A stretch of DNA of 64,000 nucleotides, taken from assembly GCA_003344405.1 (NCBI GenBank), contig NOWV01000043.1:186001-250000 (forward strand), in the 5' to 3' direction. The notes beneath the pieces are model-generated. The model did not search any database, had not been told where the DNA came from, and worked only from the letters and a program-made list of their open reading frames with translations. Source of the DNA: Trichoplax sp. H2 (lineage: Eukaryota > Placozoa > Uniplacotomia > Trichoplacea). Of this stretch, positions 1-11,259 are shown piece after piece (positions within the stretch are counted from its first letter, which is position 1; each line of letters begins with the position of its first letter). A program made the position numbers and the translations under genes.

Positions 1-434
1 AGACTGTAAATTCAGCGTATGAGCGAGATACAACTACTTAGTTTCAATGATCTTAAATAGTATGTATATTGATTTACTATTAATGGTAGTGATTAATAGT
101 GACGATTAGACCATAGATTTACTAAAATAGTCGTAATATAGCAAATGAGTAATAATTTCTGTAGAAGTACAATATATTTTACTTTATTAAATTGCAAACA
201 ATCAGCCGAAATATAGGTTCCCAATAGTAATGCTGTGCTCGTAAAATAAGGTCTTCGTAGGAATTATCGTGTATTCAGCTAGAATAAGTCTGTGTATAAT
301 GTCTTGTATGAAGATTCTAATAAATTTCTAATTATCTTTGATAAGTAATTGATTCGTGATTTTTTCATCACAGTAGTCGAAATATTACCAATACGTCTGG
401 CAATAACTATAATGTATACTAAATTTTTTTCTAG
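1..434. other. Intron / upstream part of ENT-1 (no exon recognised)
   Basis: The gene that becomes recognisable at 435 must begin left of the window, because helices 1-5 of the transporter are missing. I looked here for the preceding small exon that carries the helix-5 motif in the paralogues and did not find it. The segment is AT-rich and ends in a T-run plus CTAG, a good splice acceptor for the exon at 435. It is best read as intron. Confidence 0.5.
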
Positions 435-2436
435 TAACGGGATCCGCAAGTCGCAGTGGTTTTGCTTACTTTGCCAGTGGAGTTGGGATACTAGTCTTAT
501 GCATGATTATTCACATACTACTGAACAAAAATGTCAGTTTTATTTTCATAATATATCGATATTAAGTATATTTGAAATAGTACGGTAGAATATCATTTTG
601 GTAAAGGAAGATAGTTAATAAAGTAAATTTTATACAGCACTTCCAAACTATAACTTCATTCTATGCCAATTTTTATCTAGGCTTTTGCAAGATATTATAT
701 GGAAACACGTTTAGAATACGGTTCTAACCTTATTGATTAAATACAATACAACTAAAAAATTTCAATCAACATTAGATAGACTATTAACCGTATTCACTTA
801 TTAATCGGATAATTGTAAATCATTGAATACAATCAAAATAGATGTGCAGCAGAAGAAAAAGCTTCTAGATGACGCAAGACATTCTAGTGATTCTGACGAC
901 GAAGATGATCATGTTCCATACGAAAATAGTAAACTGTGGCGCATTAAGTATATTTTTGGAAAGGTAATCAAGAATACTATTAGAATTAGACTTACCAAAG
1001 ATTGAGAAAAAATGGAAATTTCATTGAATAATTTAATTCATACGCTGTTTGATTTTCAGGTATGGCCAGTTGTTGTTGCCCAACTTCTTTGTTGTGGTGT
1101 TTCGTATTGTATTGTTCCGAGTATTGCGTCGCGAGCTATTTCCATCTATCGTGGAAATAACACCCTGTTAACAGGTATTGTTACCATAATTTCAGTAGTT
1201 TAAACTCGTTGTCGTATATTGTTTCTATTCTAGACTTGAGCTCCATCAATTTATGGTTTTTTAACCTAGTTTCGTAGCTGGTAATGCTATCTTAATTTAA
1301 TGACTGTTATTTAATTCAACCGTAATTTATATACTTCAAATGTTATGCTCATCTGCCATACTCAATTAAGGTCTATAGCATATTATGTACATAGCTATTG
1401 CTATCTTGAGTATCAATGCGTTATTATAACACTGTAAGTATATAGAAAGACGATAGTTAAGGTAGATCCAGTATCTTATCAGATAAGAATATTCTTATTT
1501 TCCCATGTTCTTAAAGATAAATGATATTTAAAGTAAATGACTATACTGGCGTCCATAATTACCGGAAATATAACTCACACATACGCGTCGGATGGCTCTA
1601 ATTTATATACTATGGTTCTAGAGTTATCAATTCAACTCTTGTATTGCTGAATTAATATTGATTTTCTGATATTTTTTTATTAGGTCCATTATTTATACCT
1701 ATAGTATGCTTTCTATTATTTGCCGTAGCCGATGTGGTCGGCCGACTGACCTCCAGATGGATACTATTGGTCAGTCAAGGAGTATTGTTTAGTTGATAGA
1801 ATACTTTCTAAACCATTAGTCTACTAAGTCTTAACTAATTTGATATAAGGCTAACGTATAGCGGATGAGCTATTTATTTACTATATATATATCAACTATA
1901 GCTTGATTTCTTTATGTTTTATTTCATTATCTGTATGTATATGGATCTAGCCCGGTCAAAATCAAGGGATATTGTTGCTTATCATATCCATTAGCAGAAT
2001 TATTTTTATTCCACTTTTCATGTATTGCAATGTTCATCCACGAAGGCATCTGCCAGTAAAAATCTATAGTGACATCGTTTATACTATATTAATTGTATTA
2101 CTTGGTATTTCTCACGGTTACATCAATACATTATGCTCCATGTATGCACCAAAGTAAGTCTTAGCTTTATCAGAGCTTACAGTAGTCCATATTTGAATCA
2201 GATACTTACTGATTATTTCCATCAATAAATTACACATTATGATGAAGACACCTTTACAGCTATTGCTAGTGTCTTGTCTAGCTACTCCTGATATTTAATT
2301 ACAGTTTAAATTAAAATTTTTTAGGCGTGTTCCACCAAAACTTAGCGAATCGGCAGGAGCAATGGCCTACCTCTTTCTCGTTATTGGGGTTACTGTAGGT
2401 ACATTAGTATCATTTGGAGTGGTTGCGATGCTTTAA
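435..2436 (+). CDS. Equilibrative nucleoside transporter (SLC29/ENT family), C-terminal half, 5' end outside window (ENT-1)
   Basis: Seen: six exons in compatible phase at about 435-532, 850-963, 1060-1174, 1684-1769, 1951-2153 and 2325-2436 (stop TAA). They encode a helix starting TGSASRSGFAYFASG, an acidic cytosolic loop (HSSDSDDEDD), then VWPVVVAQLL, the family block VCFLLFAVADVVGRL, the block FIPLFMYCNVHPR, LGISHGYINTL, and a last helix ending in ...VVAML. Known: the FLLFNxxDxxGR-type and FIPLFxxCNxxPR-type blocks and the final SESAG...G...S helix are diagnostic of SLC29 nucleoside transporters, polytopic proteins of plasma or lysosomal membranes. Missing: helices 1-5. The start of the acidic-loop exon (850) is the least certain boundary because its polypyrimidine tract is poor. 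Exons of 98, 86, 203 and 112 nt match ENT-2 exactly, so the two are close paralogues in inverted orientation. Whether it moves nucleosides, bases or both cannot be told from sequence. Confidence 0.88.
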
Positions 2437-5133
2437 TGCTTAATCGCTAAAGAATAAGCTTAGGCTGGACAAAGGCTTAGCATGATGGATCCTTTCGATG
2501 TTTGTTATCCATTTACAAACAGAGCGATGATTGCCAAGTGAATGATGAAAATTCTATGATCTTCAACTTTCAACAGAATTTTAATAGTATCGTTTAAATA
2601 TTTTAAATAGAAATTTAAGAAGCTCATAGTTTAATTTTCATCATTTCATCGTATTTTATTGCTCAGAATTAGTTCATACCTAACCAATACAGCATAAAAA
2701 CATACCTACATTTATCAAGTTTAATTTCGAATTATTTCTCTCTGAACCAACTGAAAGCAATTACTTATTTCGACAAATTGTAAAAATTAAGATAGCATAC
2801 GGTGGATTACTTTAGAAGTAACATTTAATGTCATCCATGATGATTCCATGTTATCAGATACCAACTTGATTTCCTATTACTAGTTGAAGTAATCTTCAAT
2901 TTTGGGAAATTTGTCATTTCTGTAGTCCATCTTGGCTCAATATTTTTATTATTAAGCACATGAGAAGCTTTAGTGTAAAATATACTAAATATAAATAGGT
3001 ATACAAATATAATTTAAATATCAAAGCATCGAACTACAGTGCACACCTTTGTAATTTTTAAGATAGCAACAGTTTTTACAATGCAAGACATGTTACAAAA
3101 CTTTAAAAATATCAATCGATCTATTGAAATTTATTACTTTAAAACTTACGAGATTATCATTTTAATTTAACTTTTAATTTCATTTTTTTTGGCCTCAGCT
3201 CTTATTTCTTCCGTTTAATATTTTAAAGAAATTGACAGAGCAGCCTTAAAGTTCAATTTTCAACCGCTTTTTCTGTATCTGCTAGTGTTCTTGATCTATC
3301 GCATTTAAAAAAATTGATGGGATAGAATTGGTTAATAAAGATGAAAGTAAACACATAGAATAGCAATTTGAATTGAAATTTCCGATTCTAATAGTTCTAT
3401 ATGAAATAGATAACTAAATTACTCCGAAAAGAATGTAGCTCATGTAGTATATAAAGCGATGTATAGGTATTACTGTTCAAGGATATGTGTGGATAAAGCC
3501 CTCAACAGCACTACAGACTCAGTAAGTAGTCTCTTAATATGATACTATTTACTAGTATAGGTCAAAATCAATCAGCTGAAATCACTATTAAGCTTTATTC
3601 TCCAATTATGTACATGTCAAACAAAATCACTTAAAGGTACCACAGCAATCTATTAGACAATAGGAATTTTAAGTAACATTTACTTACTTATCAATAAACT
3701 GTAGATTCATTACTAATCATGATCGTCTATCATTCAAATAAGAAGGTGAATAGTGTTAACCTCACTTAGCCATGCTGTCCTTGTAGACTATTTCTGATGT
3801 TATAATAAAGGCATCAATAACTATAATTAGGTACTTCTATGTACAGGTACATGATATCTATTGGTTATTGCCAATATTATTATAAATGTTGAGAAAAATT
3901 GAATTATAGTAATCTATGGCTACATGGCCTTCAATCATAATGATAACAATAACATTAACGGTACATGCATGCAGAATTCCATTTTGATACATTTTAGTAG
4001 ACTAGCTGCTAGAAATAGTCAAGACTAGAAACATATCTAGTGCTGGAGGATTGGAGTAGAAGTAAAGTATCGTCTACAATTGTATTGTACTTCTCGTTAC
4101 TTCGCGTTAGTCAGTTTCCTATTCATCACAGGTATTTCAACGACTGTTTCGTTCATTTCTATAACCCAAAGAATGACTAGTAGAGTAAAGTACGATAAGC
4201 ATATAGTTATAGATTACATAGATTCGAAACGGTCTACGAGTTAATTAAGTTAGCTTTATATTAACGATCGCTAAGCTCAACGAAATACAAGGCATTCAAT
4301 TATAAAAATGAAGATCTCTTATTACTGCACATGTAGGACTATGGCCTATGTGGTATGAATACTATCCAATGGTTAGCTACATTGGAATATGATATGTATG
4401 ACGTTGAACTATGCCCACGCTAGCAACCTAAACAACGGATGATCTTATCATTAATTCTAACTACAACTTGTCACTTTGCTAAAAACTTTAGAACACTTCA
4501 CAGACTTGAAGGCATAAGCGACTATCATGGACTAATGGAGGATGTGGTAGTCTTTACGAGACTGCTAATTAACAATTCAAGAGCATGATTTAATTTTTTC
4601 ATTCTCCAGCTTTTCCTGCCATAAGTACATCATTTAGATTACTACATTTATTGAAAACTAGTAAAAGAATATAATCCCTAGAATTATGTAAGGTACCCAA
4701 AACACCTCTACCAGTTAAACCTATTATATGTAACATACTGTAATAAATGACTATAAGCAGAGTCCTTTATAGCTTTTAGTTTGTAACTATTATTACTTTA
4801 CTATAGAAAATATCGAGAAAGTGGTAGTATCTTATAAGTTTTACCCTGCCAAATAAGGATGTCGCCATGTTTTCTTCCTTACTATTTTATAAAGTATTGT
4901 ATAGATTACTATAGAATTAACCTAAGAGCAATCACTAATCTAAAGAAAGAGCGTTTGGTGGTCTATTAGGATTGTAAATGAATTTGACTCAGTAACATAA
5001 TCCTATCCGCAAAGAAAGGGGATTTATAACGTGACAGTAAAGTTCTGCAATGTAGGTTATAATCGGTCAGCCACCGTACAATTTCACACTAAACATCAAC
5101 TGTCAATACTAATGTCAGAAAAGTAGTCATAGT
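2437..5133. other. Gene-free AT-rich DNA between convergent ENT-1 and ENT-2
   Basis: No frame of useful length and no recognisable family motif was found on either strand. Stop codons are frequent in all six frames. It separates the 3' ends of two convergent paralogous transporters, so it must hold both transcript ends, but I cannot single out a poly(A) signal among many AATAAA-like strings. Confidence 0.5.
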
Positions 5134-5911
5134 TGTCACATAAAATTTTTTGATAAGCGATTATGTGATCTTTATAAAATTCAGATTTTTCGGATTCAGA
5201 ATCCGGAACCGGTCAGATCTGTGTCCGATATAATTTTTGGATTCTAATGTTTAGAAAATGTTAGAAGAGGTGATTTTTGAAATTTGAACTTTTTGTTGTG
5301 AATTTGAAATTTTGGAATTTTATGAGGAGAAATGAAAGTTATATTGACAAAGTTTAGTTGAGGAAATAGAGAATAAGATGGCAAGTGGTAGAGGTTGTGT
5401 TGATTGCTAAGAAGTTAGACTGTTATTTTTATGATTTAATCTTTGTATTTAAGCTTGATGTATTCTATGGTTAGGCTGTTGGCTTTATAGTGTTTTGTAA
5501 AGTAATCATAAGATTAATTGTGTCTGAACTTTGAATGATTTTTTTTTCTTAAGTGGTGCAAAGTAGTTTTCTAGAGTGAATCTTAAGAGAGATTGGTTAA
5601 TAAATGTTTAGTTTTAAATACCACTTACGGCTCTGTGAAACCTATAAATGATAGTGGAATTAGAATATTTAGAGTAGAGAGTAAAGAAAGATTCTTTTGA
5701 AGAGCTTGTCGAATTTTAAAGACCTTCGGGGTGGAACTGTTGTAAGTGAAAACATTCTTGTTTTTTTTTAGATTGTTTGGTTGTTGACAGTTTCAGTTCT
5801 GTCCTTTCTTTTTATTTCGTCACTTATAATACTTAGAATTAAGTATTTTAAAGGCTGTTTGATCGGACTCTCTCACGCTTTCTTAATAAATTGTTGATTT
5901 TTTGTTTCACA
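5134..5911 (+). mobile_element. Possible solo LTR-like segment with strand-skewed composition
   Basis: From about 5200 to 6000 the plus strand becomes rich in G and T and poor in C compared with its surroundings, and coding capacity is absent. The segment can be framed by TGTCAC (5134) and TTCACA (ending 5911), resembling TG...CA LTR ends. It has TATAAA-like and AATAAA (5885) strings, and TTTGGTGCC follows at about 5919-5927, reminiscent of a tRNA primer-binding site next to a 5' LTR. A second LTR, gag/pol frames and a target-site duplication were not seen. Two hairpins lie at its left end: TCACATAA/TTATGTGA (5136-5143 with 5161-5168) and CGGATTC/GAATCCG (5191-5205). A non-LTR origin is equally possible. 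Confidence 0.22.
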
Positions 5912-6419
5912 ATATAAATTTGGTGCCAAAGTTTTGTTAAGTCGACCAGAGTGCAAAGAAAGTAGAATTAAAGTTTGTTAGAAGTTTTGTAGCTTGATTT
6001 CTACACACTTCATTTCATTGCATTACAATCAAACTGCAAACATCACAATCTACAATTTTAGAAAGTATTTTATTACATACATATGATAGCACTTTAAATA
6101 TCGTTTTCGTTGACAAACATGAGGAAAGATTTAGAGTGTAAGAATAACAAGTTTTTTCGTACATTAACTGGGCTACCGCTTCGTACTATTCGAAATTTAA
6201 CTTATTTTCATTGGGCTATCTGGGAAAGGCCTAGTTTAACAAATGTATATTAATAAGACAATTGTCCATCTCTCAGGTAAAACAATACCAAACGCTTCAT
6301 GAACTTTTTGCAGACTTTCACTCTCGAAACATTAATTTAGAGCCCATATCAACATATTATGCTATACCTAAATTCATTATTACACCTCATTTACATCGTC
6401 AGTCTAAATTTAATATTAT
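5912..6419. other. Gene-free gap before the ENT-2 stop codon
   Basis: No coding evidence was found. The plus-strand open frame that begins in the right part of this gap and runs to about 6537 is a shadow of the last, minus-strand, exon of ENT-2. Confidence 0.5.
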
Positions 6420-9400
6420 TTATAACAGTGCAACAGTAGCAAACGACAAAGCTGATCCAAAGCCTAATCCCAATATCAGACAAGCAGCCATAATTGCTCC
6501 TGTTGATTCTGCATATTTGGCATCAACCCTCCTGTGATAGATATTAAGATGACGGTTTCAAGGAGACTCAAAATGTTATCAAGTATGACTAAATCAAGCG
6601 AAACCGTATTATACAGTTACTCACATTGGACCATACATCATCGATAACGATATGATGTAGCCATTGGATATACCCAGCAGTGCCAATGATATGACGTACA
6701 CAATATCACTTGGAATTAAAACTGGTAGATTACTTCGTGGTTGAACATTCATTAGTAAGAATAAGGGAATAAATCCAATTCTCATAAGGGTCAGGATCAA
6801 AAGAGTGATCCCACGTTTATAGTTTGGCTAAAAGTGATAAAATTGCATTTGTAAGAAAGAATCTTCTATTAATAAACAGGCTGATAAAATAACAAGTCAT
6901 TCAATCATTATTGCTGCTGCTGTACCTGCAGCAGCCATAAGGCCAGAAATCTTCCCACAAAATCTGCTACATTAAAAGTCAGAAAGCATGTAACCGGCGT
7001 AAAGAATCGATCTGTAAGAATTCAGATACATATTAGCAAGCGTCACTTATAAATTTTTTGAACGATTTGTAAAATTTAGCCTTACTAAGAAAAGTACTAT
7101 TTGACGCTTTATCAACAGGTTCAATCCGAGACGCTATTGCCGGATATACCCCCAATGTTATCGTGAAACAGAGTATGCCAGATAATGCAGTGGGCCAAAT
7201 CTGTTACAAATTGATAAATAGCAGCCTTAAGAGTTTAAAAGTTGTTAGTTTAAGCTACACTTTTTGTTATTCTAATATACTGTATAATACATAAGAATTG
7301 AAAGTTATACAGTATTAGTCTCTAACCTGCTTCCAAATCATGATTAGGTAGCGACCACCATGAACCCACCTACTTACAGTAACAGATATGTCCTTTTCAT
7401 CAGCGACTCTGGTTTTCTCCATGGCATCATTATCAGAAGGAGATTCTTCTTCAGCTAACAGGTATCAAATAAAGTGACTTTTATATATATTGCACTCGTA
7501 GCATATTAAGTAAGTATCGAAATAGTTTACCATCGGTTTTTTCAGCTGATTTATCAAATTCTAATTTCTTCATATGATATTTAGCGTACTCCTACGTCAA
7601 TTCATATGGTAATTTTGATACGATTTAAAAATAATGACGAGTACTTTCATACTACCCAAGTATGCAAGAAACTACAACACTTACGATTCTACGAAGCAAC
7701 GCATACGATATGATGCATACAAGCAAAGCTACAACAGCACTGATAAAATAGAAGACAGCACTTTCGTACGGATCATTAGCACCTAAATAAACAATGGGCT
7801 TCAGTAAAGGACAATATTCATAAAGTCGAATTCCACTTACTACTTTCGGCGTAATCAAACTCTTCATAAAATAGTTTATCATACTCCTTACCTAATAGTG
7901 AGAGTATACTTGCTGCTGATGTAAAAATTCCAGCTAACGCCTGTAAAAGTACGCAGAATGTTGTGGTTGCTATAGCAATTTATCCCGAAAATTGATGCGA
8001 TATTACACTGCGATCTTGTTTTACCTGTCCGCTAACTACGGATTGTGAATATTGCTTGGGGAAGAGACTAGCTAACCCGAATAAGCTAGATTGATAGATA
8101 GCTGAACCCAAAGCTAACTCAATCAAATAGAAAAAATATTAATAAATTACGAAATACTGTAATCAGTACTTTCTTTCTCAGTTCCTTGAAACAAGCACAA
8201 CTATCCTTTCAAGATCACCAATGAAGACAATAGTACTTACAGTTAGATATCACAATGCCAACAATAGTGAGAGTGAAGAATGTGTCTATCCCTATAAAGA
8301 ACTTATCAATGGTTAGCTTGAGAAAATAGTGACATACAGAATTTCAGCATAAAACTCGAATGACCAATCCAACAATTCTCTAAAAACTTATAATTAAAGG
8401 CAATTTTAATGAACCATTTACTAATTTCGATATTTATAACGCTGCATTCACATTGAGTGTATACTTACATGTTGACGTATCGACCTTGACCATGACAGCA
8501 GTGAAAATAAATATTATCATCAAGATGACTGGAGAAACTATCATGCGAATCTTTAAGCGAACCCTAAAAATTTTTTCGAAATATTCCAATGGATATTTTG
8601 ATTAACAATTATGTAGCATGGTATGAAAGTAATGACTGTAATTGTGTAAATTCACTACAAGTTCGAGATACACTATTCAATGATATCATATACATGAGAG
8701 CACAGCTTAGTATCAAAACCTCCCTACATTAAATTACATTATTTATACTGTATGGGTAGCGCTATACTGGAAATGGTTATTAAGTTTTTTAATATTTATT
8801 TGTCGATAACAGTAATGAAACAGCCGAATTATTTTATATGCATAGATAGAGACTAAATCAAGGAAAATTTTATCTTATGCTGAGGCGACCTAAAATATTG
8901 AGATCATGCTCATCAAGGATAACGAGGTACATTTTAATAAGTTCGTTTAAGCGTGGATTGCAGGAGAAGACGGCCATATGACTGATAGATAAAGACGAGA
9001 AGAATACAATAACCAGACTTATAGACGACTATCAAACGTAAAGGAAGTGATGAAAGATTACTAGAACAGGAACGTAAGCAAAACTAAAGACTAGAAAGGC
9101 ACTATCATAATAAGACTGTTAGATATGACTAGAAGAATATTAGATTATCTCAAAATTACTTGAAGACGACTGCCAGTTGGAGAATAAAATAACGGCAAGG
9201 TTATTTGTTGACGAATATGGATAGGAAAAGACTAGAAGAAGACTACCATACCTTAGGTAATCTAAACTCTATCTAACCGAAATTACATAAATTTGACGCT
9301 TTAAGATTTGCTTATGCTATCTTTCATTCTTACACTCGAAGCATTGGAACAGTCACCGCTGCAGCCACAATGGCAGGTACACTATAGGCAACCAAAAAAT

Positions 9401-9617
9401 AATTTTGGTAGGTATATTGCCATCGGGTTCCATTCAGTTTGGCTGAGAAATACTGTAATATTCAAGGAAAATCGATTGTCAATCCAAGCACTGACCATTA
9501 ACCTTAACGGATATGTTGATAGAATAGAATCTTACTGGACTGGCAGTCAGGAACATGTTAAATGGTAGCAGGGTGCACATACCAAGGAACAGAAATAAAA
9601 AGTAAACCATATTATAC
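6420..9617 (-). CDS. Equilibrative nucleoside transporter (SLC29/ENT family), nearly complete (ENT-2)
   Basis: Thirteen minus-strand exons with matching phases: 9536-9617, 9334-9452, 8469-8563, 8241-8291, 8025-8113, 7892-7940, 7685-7782, 7531-7588, 7378-7454, 7047-7200, 6926-7011, 6625-6827 and 6420-6531. From helix 1 they give 423 residues and a stop. In order: helix 1 YNMVYFLFLFLGMCTLLPFN, AKLNGTRW, helix 3 ending VMVKVDTST, IVGIVISN, SLFGLASLFPKQYSQSVVSGQ split over a longer block, ALAGIFTSAASILSLL, helix 6, an acidic/basic cytosolic loop (EEESPSDNDAMEKTRVADEK), IWPTALSG, VTCFLTFNVADFVGR, FIPLFLLMNVQPR and a closing RVDAKYAESTGAIM helix. These are the signature blocks of the SLC29 family. 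Only the first, cytosolic exon is unsure: helix 1 needs an upstream exon ending in two bases of a codon. A donor GTAAGC at 9853-9858 (minus) would give ...NIDK before YN, as in the family, but its upstream limit is unclear. The 770-bp intron 8564-9333 is purine-rich, with recurring GACTAGAA. Confidence 0.9.
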
Positions 9618-10500
9618 CTAATACAAGAGAATAAATCAAAACCCATCAATAGAACCATTAACGAAGCAATTTTCTCAAGCATTTGATTACCATCAAGATT
9701 AGCTAATACCGTCATGACTATTAAGCAATTGCTACACTAGCACTTTGTCCTAACATTAGAAAGCTATCCCTATTTGTACGCCTAAAAAAACAGAAGCAAA
9801 AGGCCAAGTACAGTATATTATACTATACATGCATACTACTGTACAATTAGAAGCTTACTTGTCAATATTAACGATATTTACAGTAGAGAAAATTAAATCA
9901 CCATATCGCCAATGTACTACAGGTAAGAAGCAGTTGAAAGTATTAAAATGGCTCGATCTATTGCACCGAAAAAGCTACCAATTTGATGTATATCTTGTCC
10001 ATTTATTAAAAGCATTACATTCAACCCAAGAAATATGTGAGTCATATCATTGCCTACCGTGGTAATTGTGGTGATGCTTATTTTAGATTTAAAGTTCATC
10101 GTTATGAATTCACGGATCAACATTGACCCGAATTCACTTCTATCCATAATTTTGCTATACGCAAACTAGCTGATTTATCAGTATCTCAGTTTGGCTAATG
10201 TAACTTCAGGACTATTGGACAACTTACTATCTAAAATCAATCCTTTCTTCATAATAATACCGTATAATATGGGTAAGGAAGAATTGCAGTAACGGTAGAC
10301 ATGATCCTTACCAAAATACGACGACAAGTGTAGATTCTGTGCGTTCAATTGAATCTCTAAAGACTCTAGTAAACTGCAAACAATTCTATAAGAGTCAATT
10401 ATTATTATCAAAGGTTCCATAAATATAAATGATATTCTATTGACGTAAAAGGTAAAAGATTCAAAACATAGAAACTGTTGCAAAGTGTTTGGCTGTAATA
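9618..10500. other. 5' region of ENT-2; unresolved open frames
   Basis: This should contain the first exon and promoter of ENT-2. A minus-strand frame at 9917-10147 contains a hydrophobic stretch (THIFLGLNVMLLING), and another minus-strand frame runs 10178-10483, but neither matches a family I know or joins ENT-2 by phase with confidence. The best candidate for the ENT-2 first exon ends at 9859 (minus donor GTAAGC). No second gene is claimed. Confidence 0.3.
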
Positions 10501-10901
10501 GCGTAAAACGAATCCCATCTGGCAGCAGGATCGCACTGATTTTCTTTTACTTTTGTTACTAAAATCTCAAATTAATTTTTCGCCTTCGATCGTAAAGACA
10601 AGTACAAGTCGACCCAAACATTCCCTTGTGACATATCAAAGATGCTGCTGAAACGGCTTGACACCTTCATTATACGTATACTAGTCCAAGCAAACATGCC
10701 AAGTTTTAACGAAATGAACTCAGATCTTGACCTTCAAATCTTGATTGATTTTGCTAAGAATTGGCAGATAAGTTGGGACAAATGCATTGAAATGATATAT
10801 AGCCGTTTCAGTGGCATTTGTGGATATAGCATAGGGAAATACTACAACATCAGTTAAAATTGGAGATGATGGAATTAAACTCAATGCGTCCGTACAGGTG
10901 A

Positions 10902-11057
10902 ATGACAAACATAAGCACTGTGGAATGGGATCACCTAAAGTATCTCAAAAATCTACTCCATACTCCTCGTATCGTAGTCGTCATTATCATTCTACTTTGT
11001 CACTATATAGCGGCAATGTGGTGGCGAAGATGGAAAAAAGAATTGATGCTCTTGTAG
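10902..11057 (+). CDS. Short open frame (51 aa) with one membrane helix and a basic tail; unassigned
   Basis: An ATG-started frame of 51 codons reads MTNISTVEWDH at its start, then a strongly hydrophobic run (IVVVIIILLC) followed by WWRRWKKE before the stop. This is the layout of a single-pass, N-out/C-in tail segment. It could be a tiny membrane protein, the last exon of a larger receptor, or chance. It lies in a segment visibly more GC-rich than its surroundings. A similar frame with the same ILLCH motif follows at 11080-11238, which argues for local duplication. No family recognised. Confidence 0.22.
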   Translation: MTNISTVEWDHLKYLKNLLHTPRIVVVIIILLCHYIAAMWWRRWKKELMLL

Positions 11058-11079
11058 ACCCATAGAGATAAATAGTAAA

Positions 11080-11238
11080 ATGGCCTACTTCAAAACTGGA
11101 GTTGATGCAATAAAGCATCCGCAAAAGCGTATTACTACAACACAATCACAGTTGAATCAATCGAAGATTCTTGCAGATCGACAGCATGCTTTTTGCATCA
11201 TTACTATCATCATTCTACTCTGCCATTCTATCTTATAG
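11080..11238 (+). CDS. Short open frame (52 aa) with C-terminal membrane helix; second copy of the 10902 frame
   Basis: An ATG-started frame of 52 codons: polar N-terminal part (MAYFKTGVDAIKHPQKR), then CIITIIILLCHSIL and a stop. The ATTCTACT-CTG..CCA stretch and the later ATGGAAAA..GAATTGATGCT stretch are shared with the 10902-11057 frame about 180 bp upstream. In this copy a stop falls before the basic tail. It reads as a duplicated, partly decayed piece of the same unit. Confidence 0.2.
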   Translation: MAYFKTGVDAIKHPQKRITTTQSQLNQSKILADRQHAFCIITIIILLCHSIL

Positions 11239-11259
11239 CATGCAACATTGCTGCGATAC

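Noticed and set aside
6262-6537. 91-codon plus-strand frame
   Set aside because: Antisense shadow of the last ENT-2 exon, whose minus-strand reading gives the conserved closing helix.
9917-10147. Minus-strand 76-codon frame with a hydrophobic centre
   Set aside because: Considered as the first exon of ENT-2 or part of another transporter, but it does not match SLC29 N-termini or connect by phase.
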